A DNA stretch of 52,797 nucleotides from Nostoc indistinguendum CM1-VF10 (GCA_019359215.1 JAHHHS010000047.1:1-52797); one strand, 5' to 3'; positions 1 to 9,311 are shown, numbered from the stretch's first letter. Numbers and translations are program-made. The notes: generated by a model not told the origin, from the sequence alone.

Positions 1-126
1 TTTCTTGCACTCTCTACTTTTCTACCTCATTTAGTCTTGTCTTTATTACTACTGGATATTGAACGGCTTCGACCTTTAGCACTTAGTCATGGAATTGACA
101 TTCATATTTCTAGGTGCAAGATCTGA
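1..126 (+). CDS. C-terminal end of a probable transposase ORF (partial)
   Basis: Frame 1 is open from the window edge to a TGA at 124-126 and encodes 41 residues including LLLLDIERLRPLAL and ending in SRCKI. The ORF stops exactly where the antisense P-type ATPase homology breaks off. That arrangement fits an insertion sequence whose transposase stop codon lies next to its terminal repeat. The transposase label is inferred from this context and from a general resemblance to DDE transposase C-termini. The catalytic part and the other IS end are outside the window. It could also be an unrelated ORF end. Confidence 0.35.
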   Translation, partial: FLALSTFLPHLVLSLLLLDIERLRPLALSHGIDIHISRCKI

Positions 127-936
127 GATAACTGTAGCACCACCAAGGGTTTCCACTGCTGGTAATTTGCGAACAATCGCATGACGACGCGCCATGCGGG
201 AAACACCGATTGCTAGTGTAACTGTAACTACTGCTGGCAATCCTTCGGGAATGGCACTGACAGCAAAGGCGATCGCAGCTTCAAACATTTCTGTCCAGGA
301 GTAGCCGTATCCCAGCCCAACTGCAAACATGAATGCTGCTATGCCTAAAATTATGTACAGCAAAGTACGGCTAAATTTGTCAAATTTGCGGGTTAAGGGA
401 GTTTTCAGGGTGGTTCCTTGCTCCATTAACTGGGAAATGCGCCCGGTTTCTGTGGCATCTCCAATGGCGACAACAATACCCCTACCAGTGCCAAAAGTCA
501 CGAAGCTACCAGCATAAGCCATATTGACGCGTTCTGCTAACGCTGCATCTAGACTTAGCGGTTCCGTGTTTTTCTCAATTGCAATTGATTCGCCCGTTAG
601 TGCTGATTCATTCACTTGCAGATTTCGTAGTTGCACCAAACGCAAATCTGCTGGTACTTTATCTCCAGAAGTAAGTAGTACTACATCTCCTGGTACTAAC
701 TCTGTGGAAGAAACTTGCACCTTTTCACCATTGCGAATAATGGTTGCATTGGTTTGCACTGAAGAAGCTAAGGCTGCGATCGCACTTTCAGCTTTAGATT
801 CTTGCACAAAACCAATAATGGCGTTAATCAGAGTTACACCCCAAATCACCCCAGCATTCACCCACTGTCCCAGAAACGCCTTGATTGCACCCGCAATTAA
901 CAAGATGTACAGTAGCGGTTGGTTAAATTGCAACAA
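76..936 (-). pseudogene. P-type cation-transporting ATPase remnant (Ca2+/H+-ATPase-like), truncated at both ends
   Basis: The 286-residue reading frame carries the first transmembrane pair (LLYILLIAGAIKAFLG, WGVTLINAIIGFVQES), the actuator domain with its TGES loop (ESALTGES) and TM3-TM4 with the ion-binding motif AIPEGLPAVV. These are the marks of the P2-type family. Homology stops after LGGATVIS, where the DKTGT phosphorylation motif should follow; the last residues (about 76-126) are foreign sequence shared with the ORF entering from the left edge. The apparent start is a TTG, and the N-terminal cation-ATPase domain (about 70 residues) is also missing, since the upstream frame soon meets a stop near 1037. 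Full-length relatives have roughly 900 residues, so this cannot be a working pump. Disruption by an insertion sequence is the likely cause of the 3' loss. Confidence 0.85.
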
Positions 937-1577
937 AAACTGGAGGTAGAAGAAAAGAGGATTTGACTTGTTTACCCCCAGTTGAACTGCTTCTAGAAAA
1001 GCGGTCCTTAAGTAGGAGAGGTTAAAAAAGTGCTTTTATCATGGTAAACACTCTACGTACCGGGCTTGATACGATTAGATTATTTAGCAAAGAATTAGGG
1101 GTAAAAAATGGGTATTTTAAGTTTAATAATTTGATATTTAATAAAAATAAATTTTTATTTGGTATTTTAATAATTTTCAATTAAGGCTAATTTAGAGGTT
1201 TACTGTTATTAAAATTCTTGTTGTAATCAAATATTATTAGAAAATAAATATTTAATTTATTCATAAATTTTGTTTAAAAATTGAATAAACAATAATATGT
1301 TTAGATATATCCAAATATCAATAATAAAGCAGTGTAATTCTTTCTAAAGATATGGTAATGGTACTTGAGGTAATTGATTTGTCACTACTGATGATGTTAT
1401 TATTAGAGCGTGGGTTGATTTTGGGTTTATTATCTCCAAGAATTGACTTGTAATGTATCATAGACCAAAATTCATCAGTATTGTTAATTGATTGATTAGC
1501 AGTGTGAAATGGCTATGGGTCTGAATATCTAGACTTGATACCAATAAATTGATGAGGTTACAGAGGAGCAAATAACC
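937..1577. other. AT-rich intergenic region upstream of the sigma factor gene
   Basis: About 640 bp separate the ATPase remnant from the sigma factor gene. The part from about 1080 to 1340 is very AT-rich, with runs such as aaaaataaatttttattt. No ORF with recognisable protein similarity was seen. The promoter and 5' leader of the sigma gene must lie here, but no promoter element could be placed with confidence. A good Shine-Dalgarno (aggag, 1564-1568) precedes the sigma ATG. Confidence 0.5.
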
Positions 1578-2597
1578 ATGAGCAACTTAACATCTCCACC
1601 TACCGAAGTTCAACAAACGAAGAAAAAAAACTTAGCCGCAGATAAAAGACCTAGAGCTACAGATGATATTGTACGTAGTTATCTGCAAGAGATCGGGCGT
1701 GTAGATTTGTTGACTCGTGAACAAGAGGTTATTTTTGCCCAACATGTGCAGCAGATGATGAATTTACTAGCTGCTAAAGAAGAATTGGCTGTGAAATTAA
1801 AGCAGGAACCCACGCTGCATGAATGGGCAGATCAAGTGGAATTAAGTGTTGAGTTGCTAAAGCAACAGCTAAGACAAGGACATCAAGCCAAACAGAAGAT
1901 GATTCAGGCTAATCTCCGGTTAGTGGTAGCAGTGGCAAAGAAATATCAGCACCGCAACCTGGAATTTATGGATTTAATTCAAGAAGGTACTTTGGGTTTA
2001 GAGCGAGGGGTGGATAAATTTGATCCTGCTCTTGGTTATAAGTTTTCTACATACGCTTATTGGTGGATTCGTCAAGGGATCACACGAGCGATCGCCCAAC
2101 AAGGACGAACAATTCGTTTACCTATCCACGTCTTTGAGAAACTGAACAAAATTAAACGGGTGCAACGAGAATTATCTCAACAGTTAGGTCGCGTTCCTAC
2201 TACTGCTGAAATTGCCACCGCGTTATCTTTGACACCGAGCCAAGTTCGAGAGTGTTTGTTCTTGGCCCGTCAACCCTTCTCTTTAGAGGCGCGAGTTGGT
2301 GAACAACAAGATACAGAATTGCAGGACATACTGGAGGATGATGGCCCTTCTCCCGAAGACTATGCCGTTGAAGAATCTTTGCACCAAGACTTACAAGACT
2401 TGTTGGCAAAGCTGTCTCCCCAGCAGCGAGAAATATTAACCTTGCGCTTTGGTCTGACTGATGGATATGAACTTTCTTTAGCACAGATTGGCGATCGCAT
2501 GGGTATTAGTCGAGAACGAGTGCGTCAAATAGAGCAAAAAGCTCTAAGTCTCCTACGACGGCAAAAAGAACAAGTACGTAGTTATCTAGCTAGCTGA
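1578..2597 (+). CDS. Group 2 RNA polymerase sigma-70 factor (RpoD-like, SigB/SigD type)
   Basis: This is a non-essential-type primary-like sigma factor that directs RNA polymerase core to promoters. In order along its 339 residues it has region 1.2 (DDIVRSYLQEIGRVDLLT, about 29-46), region 2 with QANLRLVVAVAKKYQ and the -10 recognition helix around YAYWWIRQGITRAI (about 155-170), region 3, and a region 4 helix-turn-helix (IGDRMGISRERVRQIE, about 300-320). It lacks the long acidic region 1.1 and extended N-terminus of the housekeeping factor, which places it in group 2. The ATG start is supported by AGGAG at 1564-1568. Region 2 reads GLERGVDKFDP where GLxRAxEKFDP is usual, a mild divergence. 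It stands alone with a long upstream gap, so it probably has its own promoter. Group 2 members in cyanobacteria respond to nitrogen, carbon or light stress; which one this is cannot be settled here. Confidence 0.95.
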   Translation: MSNLTSPPTEVQQTKKKNLAADKRPRATDDIVRSYLQEIGRVDLLTREQEVIFAQHVQQMMNLLAAKEELAVKLKQEPTLHEWADQVELSVELLKQQLRQGHQAKQKMIQANLRLVVAVAKKYQHRNLEFMDLIQEGTLGLERGVDKFDPALGYKFSTYAYWWIRQGITRAIAQQGRTIRLPIHVFEKLNKIKRVQRELSQQLGRVPTTAEIATALSLTPSQVRECLFLARQPFSLEARVGEQQDTELQDILEDDGPSPEDYAVEESLHQDLQDLLAKLSPQQREILTLRFGLTDGYELSLAQIGDRMGISRERVRQIEQKALSLLRRQKEQVRSYLAS

Positions 2598-2713
2598 GGT
2601 TGTTTTTTCACAATTTAGAGCATTTAAACTTAAGGAATTCACCATAATGGCTGTATAAAGTTCAGTCATTGTGGAGGAAAATAAACCTAAGTAATCTCTC
2701 TCAATGATTTGAT

Positions 2714-3208
2714 ATGAGCGCATCAAAGACAGTGCAACAATTGCAAGCACAATGGGCCAGTTCTGAGAACTTTCGGCGTTATGGACAAGTTATTTTTGCA
2801 AGTTTTGATGGCAAAGCTTACGATGGTGAAGATGCCCAGTTAAATCTGCAAAATGGAATTCCACGATTTTATATTATGCGGTTGCACAAAAGAGGGCGAA
2901 AGTTTTACAAAATTACTCGTCATATGCAATGCACTCAATGTCTGGGTTCTTTAGAAGGGAAGGATTGGTTAATTGCAGTTTGTCCTCCTAATAATGATGC
3001 GAATGAACCACCATTAGAAGAGATTGCTGCTTTCCGCATTCCGGGGAATTGTTTTATCAAGCTACATGAGGGTACTTGGCACGCTGGGCCATATTTTGAT
3101 CATGAAGCTGTAGATTTTTATAATTTGGAATTAGCTGATACAAATGTGGTGGATCATTTTACCCATGATTTTCTCAAGAGTCATCAATTAGAGTTTGAGA
3201 TGGTTTAG
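2714..3208 (+). CDS. Ureidoglycolate lyase (AllA)-like cupin protein
   Basis: The 164-residue protein matches the ureidoglycolate lyase family in its conserved blocks GIPRFYIMRL, KITRHMQCTQCLGSLEGKDW, FRIPGNCFIKLHEGTWHAGP and ADTNVVDHF. Family members cleave ureidoglycolate to glyoxylate and urea in purine (allantoin) breakdown and adopt a cupin-like beta-barrel. The Arg/His-rich segment and the TWHAGP motif of the active site are present and the length is close to normal. No other allantoin-pathway gene is nearby, so the physiological substrate is uncertain. The start ATG has no strong Shine-Dalgarno. It follows the sigma gene by 116 bp on the same strand, but a co-transcript is not evident. 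Confidence 0.85.
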   Translation: MSASKTVQQLQAQWASSENFRRYGQVIFASFDGKAYDGEDAQLNLQNGIPRFYIMRLHKRGRKFYKITRHMQCTQCLGSLEGKDWLIAVCPPNNDANEPPLEEIAAFRIPGNCFIKLHEGTWHAGPYFDHEAVDFYNLELADTNVVDHFTHDFLKSHQLEFEMV

Positions 3209-3359
3209 TGATATTGGGTTTAATAAATGATGATGATTCGTTTGTACAGTGCATAAAGTCCTAAAGTAGTAGGTATAAATTGAGTTATGGCTGTTCTTGC
3301 TTGAATCAAAACAAGAACTCCTCCCCGCTTTTCGAGAGCTTGTAATGTACTTCAGACGG

Positions 3360-4472
3360 TCAAGCCTTAGCAGCACGAATTGCACTAATAAAGTTTTGAG
3401 CATAATTCTGCGTTGAGAAATCGAGGGCGCGTTGCCTGGCAGCTACTCCGGCACTCTGGGCAAATTCTTGTTCGTCAAGATAGCGGAGAATTGCGATCGC
3501 TAATTTCTCTGCATCACCGTAAGGTGTTAATAATCCATTCATGCCATCGGTAATAATCTCCGTCGGCCCGCCAGCATCACCGGCAATCACAGGTTTACCC
3601 AGCGCCATCGCCTCAATAATCACAATTCCAAACGGCTCCTTATCTGATGCATGAACGAATACATCCATCGCTTGCACCCACTCCGGGATATTACGCTGTA
3701 GCCCAGCCATAATTACTTGCTCTTTCAAGCCCAAGGCTGCAATTTCCGCTTTTAAGAAGTCCTCATAATCCGGTTCTAAATCGTGCTTACCGCCTACCAC
3801 TACACAATGAGCATCAGGATACTTTTGTAAAATTTTGGGCATTGCTTGCACTAATACGTGCATTCCCTTCCATCGTTGCAATCGCCCAACAATTCCAATC
3901 AACGGCCCGTGCGAAGGTAAGCCCAGTTTTCGCCGTGCTTCTTCAGGAGTTGGCAAAGCATCAGGTTCAAATCGGTCTAGTGCGACACCAGGATAAACCA
4001 AGGGTGTTGGCCTGTGAGGCCAAATCTCTGCCTGTGCTTGCTTGCCATCTTGGGAGAGAGTGATAATCGCACGAGCTGGGATTAAAGTAGCAATTCGCAC
4101 TAACCAAGTCTTATCACTAGGCACTTCTAGCTGATACCACACAGCAGGTAACCCTGCCAGTATCGCCGCCAAACCTCCAGAGATATGCGTAATCCACATC
4201 CAATTGACAATTATATCTGCACGTTCGCGGCGTGCGATCGCAGCTATCCGAAAAACGGCGGCAATAAAACGGTGGATTTGGCGTAAACGTCCACTTTCTA
4301 AAACTCGTGCATCAATGCTAAGGGACTTTACTTGTTCGACCATCGGGCCGTCTTCTAAAAATATCACCAGCCAATCAACACCAGCATTACGTCCCTGTTG
4401 CACCAAATCCCAGAGCATCATTTCACCGCCACCTCGTTGTTCGGCTAGTGGCATTACAATAATTGCTTTCAT
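3360..4472 (-). CDS. Glycosyltransferase family 4 (last gene of the HEP-like island)
   Basis: This 370-residue GT-B fold glycosyltransferase has an N-terminal acceptor domain with the glycine-rich entry GGGEMMLWDL and a C-terminal donor domain with IVGRLQRWKG (about 205), HASDKEPFGIVIIEAM (about 272-288) and GGPTEIITDGMNG. The E-x7-E pair within EPFGIVIIE is the GT4 retaining catalytic/nucleotide-sugar binding motif. It probably adds a sugar to the growing polysaccharide repeat unit at the cytoplasmic face of the membrane. It is the 3'-most gene of the co-directional glycan block, 92 bp after the Wzy-like gene. Donor and acceptor sugars cannot be read from the sequence. The start ATG lies after a short AT-rich leader without a clear ribosome binding site. 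Confidence 0.93.
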   Translation of the reverse strand: MKAIIVMPLAEQRGGGEMMLWDLVQQGRNAGVDWLVIFLEDGPMVEQVKSLSIDARVLESGRLRQIHRFIAAVFRIAAIARRERADIIVNWMWITHISGGLAAILAGLPAVWYQLEVPSDKTWLVRIATLIPARAIITLSQDGKQAQAEIWPHRPTPLVYPGVALDRFEPDALPTPEEARRKLGLPSHGPLIGIVGRLQRWKGMHVLVQAMPKILQKYPDAHCVVVGGKHDLEPDYEDFLKAEIAALGLKEQVIMAGLQRNIPEWVQAMDVFVHASDKEPFGIVIIEAMALGKPVIAGDAGGPTEIITDGMNGLLTPYGDAEKLAIAILRYLDEQEFAQSAGVAARQRALDFSTQNYAQNFISAIRAAKA

Positions 4473-4564
4473 AATTGATACCAGTCCTATTTAAGTTGTA
4501 AGATTTTGTTGTTTAACTAACTACAAAAAATAATTTGCATCCGGTCAAATATTCTCGGATTAAT

Positions 4565-6001
4565 TCATAATTGATAATTCTTTTGATGTTGATAGTACTT
4601 GTGTCCTGCCATAGCCATAGCTAAAAATCCCCAAAGAATCATCCCAGCTACACTTAACATACCGCTACCGATAATTAACTGTGTAGCAGAACTGATACCA
4701 ATGGCACGGGCAGCACTGATAAAACTATCAAAACGACCTTCACCATAGCTGCTAACACTAATAATTAAAAAAATTAATCCACCCATATAAAAGATGGCTC
4801 CAAACCAACCAAGGGTGAAAAATATATCTAAAATGCCGCTATCAATCACCACTACTTCTATTTGACCAGTTTTTTCGTTGACCTTCCAAATATTTCCTAA
4901 CCCATTACCTAAAGCATTAGAAAGGGCTAAACCAAGGTTTTTGTCATAAGTTCCCGATCTATCTTTAAAACTGTTATCTTCTTCAAGATTAGAAAAGGTT
5001 TCCAAACGTGCTGCTACAACCCCAGCAATTGGCTCGATAGTTGTCAACGGCACAACACAAATTGCCATCACTACAATTATGGTGATTAAGCGCATTTGAA
5101 TCCGGGTTTTGACTGAACCCATGATCATAATTATTCCCAGTAGCCAGCCGCCCCAATTAGTCCGTGCTTGTGTTAAGAGGAAGGACAGGTAACCAACAGC
5201 TGAAGCAGGAAAAATTAAATTTCCAGAACTGGTAAATAACAACAACAACCCAGCTTGCATGACTGAACCAAAGGGGCCGACTGAGTGCAATGTACTCCAG
5301 ACACGCATCCCGAAAGGTACAGGGTTTCCAGAACTCATGAATAGTTTTGATTCTATGAGCCAATATCTGTCCCACTCAGGAGCCACAACAAATTGATATA
5401 CGCCATAAGCTCCTAAAATCAACACACACCAAAGAAATGTTCGCTGGATGTTCTGGCGATAGCTGGGATAATCTCGCCAGTTTATAAATAAGTGAAAAGC
5501 GAAGATGACTGGACTGAGCCAATCCAACAGTCCGCGTGCTACAGGGATCGGTGGGTTATAAATTAGACCGATGAGAAAGCCATAGAAGACTCCGATAAAA
5601 GCCAAAACAAACGGCAAGCCTCCTTGACGTGAGGCGCGGGGAAAGTGTCGCAAGAATGTTGCAATAGTTACAAATACTACCAAGTATGGTGCTATGAGCA
5701 TTTGGCGGGTAGCGTCCCAGCCTACTCGATAGTCAACCAAGCGCGTAGCTAAGGGTGTGAGAAACCAGATCCACCAGGTAAAGCTGATGTAGAGAATGGG
5801 ATGCCGCAAGTATAAAAATATGGCTACTATTAAAGCTATCACCGGGTAAATTAGGCGCAATGCGGCGGTAGCACCAGCAAAATAGCAAACTACAGTCAGT
5901 AATATAAAGCCTGCGATCGCCATCCAACCCTGTAGCGATCGCTCTTCGGGAGAATAGCTTTCTTGTGAAAAACTATTAAAAAGTATCTGCTTAGAATTCA
6001 T
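4565..6001 (-). CDS. O-antigen polymerase/ligase-type (Wzy/WaaL) membrane protein
   Basis: The 478-residue protein is built almost wholly of hydrophobic segments (about 11-12), for example GWMAIAGFILLTVVCYFAG, LIYPVIALIVAIFLYL and FVLAFIGVFYGFLIGL. A larger hydrophilic loop runs from about residue 335 to 390 (ARLETFSNLEEDNSF, KDRSGTYDKN, NALGNGLGNIW). This layout, with the loop in the C-terminal half and a GxGxG-like turn, is typical of the Wzy_C/O-antigen ligase superfamily, which polymerises or transfers lipid-linked glycans on the outer face of the inner membrane. In this cluster it is the best candidate polymerase for the exported repeat units. Sequence alone does not separate polymerase from ligase. 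It lies between two glycosyltransferase genes on the same strand. Confidence 0.85.
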   Translation of the reverse strand: MNSKQILFNSFSQESYSPEERSLQGWMAIAGFILLTVVCYFAGATAALRLIYPVIALIVAIFLYLRHPILYISFTWWIWFLTPLATRLVDYRVGWDATRQMLIAPYLVVFVTIATFLRHFPRASRQGGLPFVLAFIGVFYGFLIGLIYNPPIPVARGLLDWLSPVIFAFHLFINWRDYPSYRQNIQRTFLWCVLILGAYGVYQFVVAPEWDRYWLIESKLFMSSGNPVPFGMRVWSTLHSVGPFGSVMQAGLLLLFTSSGNLIFPASAVGYLSFLLTQARTNWGGWLLGIIMIMGSVKTRIQMRLITIIVVMAICVVPLTTIEPIAGVVAARLETFSNLEEDNSFKDRSGTYDKNLGLALSNALGNGLGNIWKVNEKTGQIEVVVIDSGILDIFFTLGWFGAIFYMGGLIFLIISVSSYGEGRFDSFISAARAIGISSATQLIIGSGMLSVAGMILWGFLAMAMAGHKYYQHQKNYQL

Positions 6002-6085
6002 TCAATTTTAGATTTTAGATTTTAGATTCACACATAAGTAAATCTGAAGGTTTAAAAAGAATTCACAGTGAAATAATCGGTCTGC

Positions 6086-6131
6086 AATTACGAATTACGT
6101 TAGCGAAGCGGGGCGTAGCCCATTACGAATT
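6086..6131. repeat. Dispersed Nostoc-type repeat (aattacg heptamers plus a GC palindrome)
   Basis: The element consists of aattacgaattacg, then a short palindromic core (agcggggcgtagcccatt), then another attacgaatt. Similar aattacg/aattgcg heptamers occur at 42608-42633, 45160-45205, 47447-47468 and 48655-48668. It runs into the 3' end of the neighbouring GT2 gene, supplying that protein's last codons (GYAPLR and the stop). Confidence 0.7.
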
Positions 6132-7038
6132 CTTTATATCCCTGCCAACGTCCACGCCAGGATGCCAGCAATTTTTTTCCTGCCAACTGCCCTTGGCTAG
6201 GTAAAAATCTCAACCATTGTACGAAACCCAAACTATCGCACGTACCCACAAATACTGCCCAGAATAAAAATACAATCCGGCGGATAAATGGCAAATGCTC
6301 TAATAAAACTAAGGTTTCATTATGGACTAAATTAATAAAGGCAACTTCATTAAAGTTATTTCGCTGATCTTCATCAAAACGTTGTGCTGGATAGTGATCT
6401 ACAGCAACGTTAGGATCATAAATTATCTTCCAACCAGCTCGTTTTAATGTCAGAGTGAATGCCATTTCAAAATGTACTTGCGCTCCTGTACCGCGCATCC
6501 GTTCGTCAAAGCGCAATTGTCCGATTGCCTCTTTACGAAAACTCATGTTTACGCCTTTGAGAATATCGACTTCGCGCGGTTCTCCCACTCCCAGGTGATG
6601 GTTGCCAATCACTCGCCCAAACCACTGCAACTGTCCCACTACGGGGCGGGATTCGTCTTCTAATTTGCTGCCGTGGTGTATCCAATCACGCCCTCCTAGA
6701 CCGCCGAGACGACTATCTGAGGTAAAGTAAGCGGCGATGCGCTCTAACCAATCTGGGTGGGGTGCAGCATCATCATCAGTAATGGAGACAATATCGCCCT
6801 CCACTGCTGCTAGTCCAGCATTCAGGGCTGCTACTACCCCCGGTTGTGTGACTTTCACACTATGCAGTGGCAAGTTGGGCGCTTTAAATTGCGCCAGAAA
6901 TTCCCAAGTTTCTGCATCCGTATCGCGGACAACCACTATCACCTGATCAACTGGTTTAGTTTGCTCCTGTAGCGCCAAAAGGCAGCGTGATAGGTCTTGT
7001 GGACGGCGATAAGTCGGTATCAGAACGGTGTTCCGCAT
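6100..7038 (-). CDS. Glycosyltransferase family 2
   Basis: The 312-residue protein has a GT-A fold: the nucleotide-binding start NTVLIPTYRRPQDLSRC, the metal-binding DDD in ITDDDAAPHPDWLERI (about 90) and the acceptor-side block ILKGVNMSFRKEAI (about 165). A short C-terminal hydrophobic stretch (IRRIVFLFWAVFVG) may contact the membrane. It is an inverting-type GT2 probably adding one sugar of the exopolysaccharide. Its start lies 83 nt inside the 3' end of the upstream GT4 gene (6956-8158), so translation is likely coupled. The final residues GYAPLR are encoded by a dispersed repeat, suggesting the original stop was lost. The initiation codon is supported by the conserved PTYRRP segment starting only six residues later. 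Confidence 0.92.
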   Translation of the reverse strand: MRNTVLIPTYRRPQDLSRCLLALQEQTKPVDQVIVVVRDTDAETWEFLAQFKAPNLPLHSVKVTQPGVVAALNAGLAAVEGDIVSITDDDAAPHPDWLERIAAYFTSDSRLGGLGGRDWIHHGSKLEDESRPVVGQLQWFGRVIGNHHLGVGEPREVDILKGVNMSFRKEAIGQLRFDERMRGTGAQVHFEMAFTLTLKRAGWKIIYDPNVAVDHYPAQRFDEDQRNNFNEVAFINLVHNETLVLLEHLPFIRRIVFLFWAVFVGTCDSLGFVQWLRFLPSQGQLAGKKLLASWRGRWQGYKEFVMGYAPLR

Positions 7039-8158
7039 TCTTGCTTAACTCCTCGAATAGATCCACATAAGTTTTTGCCATAGTAGTCCAGCTATGTCTT
7101 TCTGCCACAGAGCGAGCTGCTTTGCCCATTTGCTTTACGAGGGCGGGACTGCTCACCAAGGACATCAGCGCCATAGCCAAAACATTAATATCATCTGAGT
7201 CTGGTAAAACGATGCCACATTCTGGTGTCACCAACTCACCGCCCCCGGTGGCTGTGGCAGTAATTACTGGCAGTCCTGAAGAAAGTGCTTCTAACAATAC
7301 GAGGCTGCAAGCTTCGTATCGGGAAGGAAAAACAAATAAATCTACTGCTTGCATAATTTGGGGGATATCACGGCGATATCCGACAAAATGCACGCGATCG
7401 CTTAACCCTAACGATGCTGCTAGTTCTGGGAAAGGGCTATTTTGGGTGTGTCCCACTACCACCAGATGTAAATCGGGAACTTTCACCAAGGCGTGCAGCA
7501 CTGTATCTAAGTTTTTTCTGGGTGTGCGGATATCTCCAGCGAACAGTGCTAGGGTGACATTTTCCGGTAAACCTAACTTTTGGCGATCGCTTCCACCAGG
7601 AGCAAACTCTTCTAAATCAACACCGTTGACAATTACGCGAATGTGAGAACGCGGTACACCAATATTGACTAATTCCTGTGCTACCTTTTCTGATACAGCT
7701 ACGACAACCTGCGCTTTTTGGAAAGCCTGTTTTTCCCAACGGGCATTAAAAGCCGTAAACAGCCATTGGTACAAGCCATATAAATCTCGGCGATTGCGGG
7801 AAATATGAACAGGCGATCGCAACCATGAACTGTGTACAAAATGTACAGCATTCACATCAGCCGCAGCCATATTAATTGCTCCATTGACTTTAACTAAATC
7901 AATCTCAGAGCGGTGTTGACGTAACCAATCTGCGCTTTTCTGGGCAAATATGAAATTCCGCACAAATTCTGTCGGATAGCCTTTGACTGGGATTTGAATC
8001 CAATTAACTTGGCTATTGTCTTCTAGCTCTGGTGCGACTTCACTAGCTAATAATGTCAGTTGATGACCACGACGAATTGCTTCATTGGCAACTTCATAGT
8101 TTACCCGTCCCTGACCATCACCTTTTTTGATTTTATGAGTAACAATACAAAGTTTCAT
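6956..8158 (-). CDS. Glycosyltransferase family 4
   Basis: This is a 400-residue GT-B enzyme. Visible blocks are the N-terminal GDGQGRVNYEVANEAIRRGH, the linker RVIVNGVDLEEFAPGG (about 180), LFAGDIRTPRKNLDTVL (about 210) and the donor-site motif FPSRYEACSLVLLEALSSGL (about 295), in which EACSLVLLE is the E-x7-E pair. The start ATG at 8158 follows a good Shine-Dalgarno (aaggaagg). The last 28 codons overlap the start of the next GT2 gene by 83 nt in another frame. The tail there (KNAEHRSDTDLSPSTRPITL) looks non-conserved, so it may be a late extension. It probably acts on the lipid-linked repeat unit in the cytoplasm; the sugar is not predictable. Confidence 0.93.
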   Translation of the reverse strand: MKLCIVTHKIKKGDGQGRVNYEVANEAIRRGHQLTLLASEVAPELEDNSQVNWIQIPVKGYPTEFVRNFIFAQKSADWLRQHRSEIDLVKVNGAINMAAADVNAVHFVHSSWLRSPVHISRNRRDLYGLYQWLFTAFNARWEKQAFQKAQVVVAVSEKVAQELVNIGVPRSHIRVIVNGVDLEEFAPGGSDRQKLGLPENVTLALFAGDIRTPRKNLDTVLHALVKVPDLHLVVVGHTQNSPFPELAASLGLSDRVHFVGYRRDIPQIMQAVDLFVFPSRYEACSLVLLEALSSGLPVITATATGGGELVTPECGIVLPDSDDINVLAMALMSLVSSPALVKQMGKAARSVAERHSWTTMAKTYVDLFEELSKNAEHRSDTDLSPSTRPITLPFGATGAN

Positions 8159-8254
8159 GCATTACCTTCCTTAATGATAAAAGCTCACCCATAACCGCAG
8201 ATAAAGAATTTTAAATAATCTTATTTTATTGACTCTGCGTTCACTATTACTTTA

Positions 8255-9247
8255 TTATTTTGGTATTTTCATTAACTTACTTGCTAAAACTTGCGGAGTA
8301 AAACTAAGAGTAAGTGCCGCTATAGTTCGCACATTAAATTTTTGTTGATTCAGCGCCTGCCAAAAATAAGGACGTGCTGCGGCTATCTGTTCACTTCGTA
8401 GCAAACCAATTCCTAAAGTGGTATTAGCTTCTAACCATTTCTGTTGAAAGTAAGTCTTAAATTGCTGTAGGCGAGCGTCTTCCATAAAGACTTGATAACA
8501 AAACATTTCGCTTTTAGCTTTGCGAATTTTTGCCTGTACATCTCGACTACCACTGAGCATAGTATCAGTTTGCTCATGGGCACGATATCGCGTCAATCTT
8601 TCTGGATAGTAGTAAGCGCTACCACCAGATATACAGCAGAGGTAAGTTAGATATAAATCCCACATCCCGCCAACCTCTGAGGGAATACTATCCCAATCAA
8701 TAAAATTATTGCGAATCACACAAGATGCAGCAGTAGGTATGCTTTTATCTACCAATCCAATTTTATAAAAAGGTTTATGAATTCCTTTTGCTAGTTTATC
8801 CCGCTTGTAACCGCGTGTATTTTCTTCAGTTCCAATATTATTAATTTTCCCATCTGCATCTATAATATATTGGTCGCAAAAAGCGATAACTAACTCAGAG
8901 TTTGCTTCAAGTGGTGGTACTAGCTTTGATAAAAAATCTTCATTCCAAATATCATCGTCATGCAGACTAGCAACATATTTACCTCGCGCCATCTTGAAGC
9001 CATACTGCTGATTAGCAATCATACCTACATTTTGCTGATGCCGCCAAAATCTGATGCGTGAATCACCAAAAGATTCGACAAGTACTTGGGGATTTTCTGG
9101 ACTACAATTATCAGAAATAATAATTTCGATATTTTGATAAGTTTGTTTTATAGCACTAGCGATCGCTTGCTTGAGATATTCTGGTCGATTATAAGTGGGG
9201 ATAATAACACTAACTAAAGGTGCTTCGCATTCTTTATGTAATGACAT
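8255..9247 (-). CDS. Glycosyltransferase family 2
   Basis: The enzyme starts with the GT-A signature APLVSVIIPTYNRPEYLKQA, followed by IIISDNCSPEN, the metal-binding triple Asp in ASLHDDDIWNEDFL (about 85-95) and a C-terminal helical region (LRSEQIAAARPYFWQAL). I chose the ATG at 9247 (protein of 330 residues, MSLHKECEAP), because gggag lies 6 nt upstream. A longer frame to 9304 has no ribosome binding site and adds non-conserved residues. It is probably an inverting transferase adding a sugar of the polysaccharide repeat. It lies between two GT4 genes, 64 bp from the upstream one. Confidence 0.92.
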   Translation of the reverse strand: MSLHKECEAPLVSVIIPTYNRPEYLKQAIASAIKQTYQNIEIIISDNCSPENPQVLVESFGDSRIRFWRHQQNVGMIANQQYGFKMARGKYVASLHDDDIWNEDFLSKLVPPLEANSELVIAFCDQYIIDADGKINNIGTEENTRGYKRDKLAKGIHKPFYKIGLVDKSIPTAASCVIRNNFIDWDSIPSEVGGMWDLYLTYLCCISGGSAYYYPERLTRYRAHEQTDTMLSGSRDVQAKIRKAKSEMFCYQVFMEDARLQQFKTYFQQKWLEANTTLGIGLLRSEQIAAARPYFWQALNQQKFNVRTIAALTLSFTPQVLASKLMKIPK

Positions 9248-9311
9248 ATTTTTCTCCCTTGATTTTTTTAAGTAGAAGATTGCACTAATTGATGTTTTTA
9301 ACAAACTAAGC

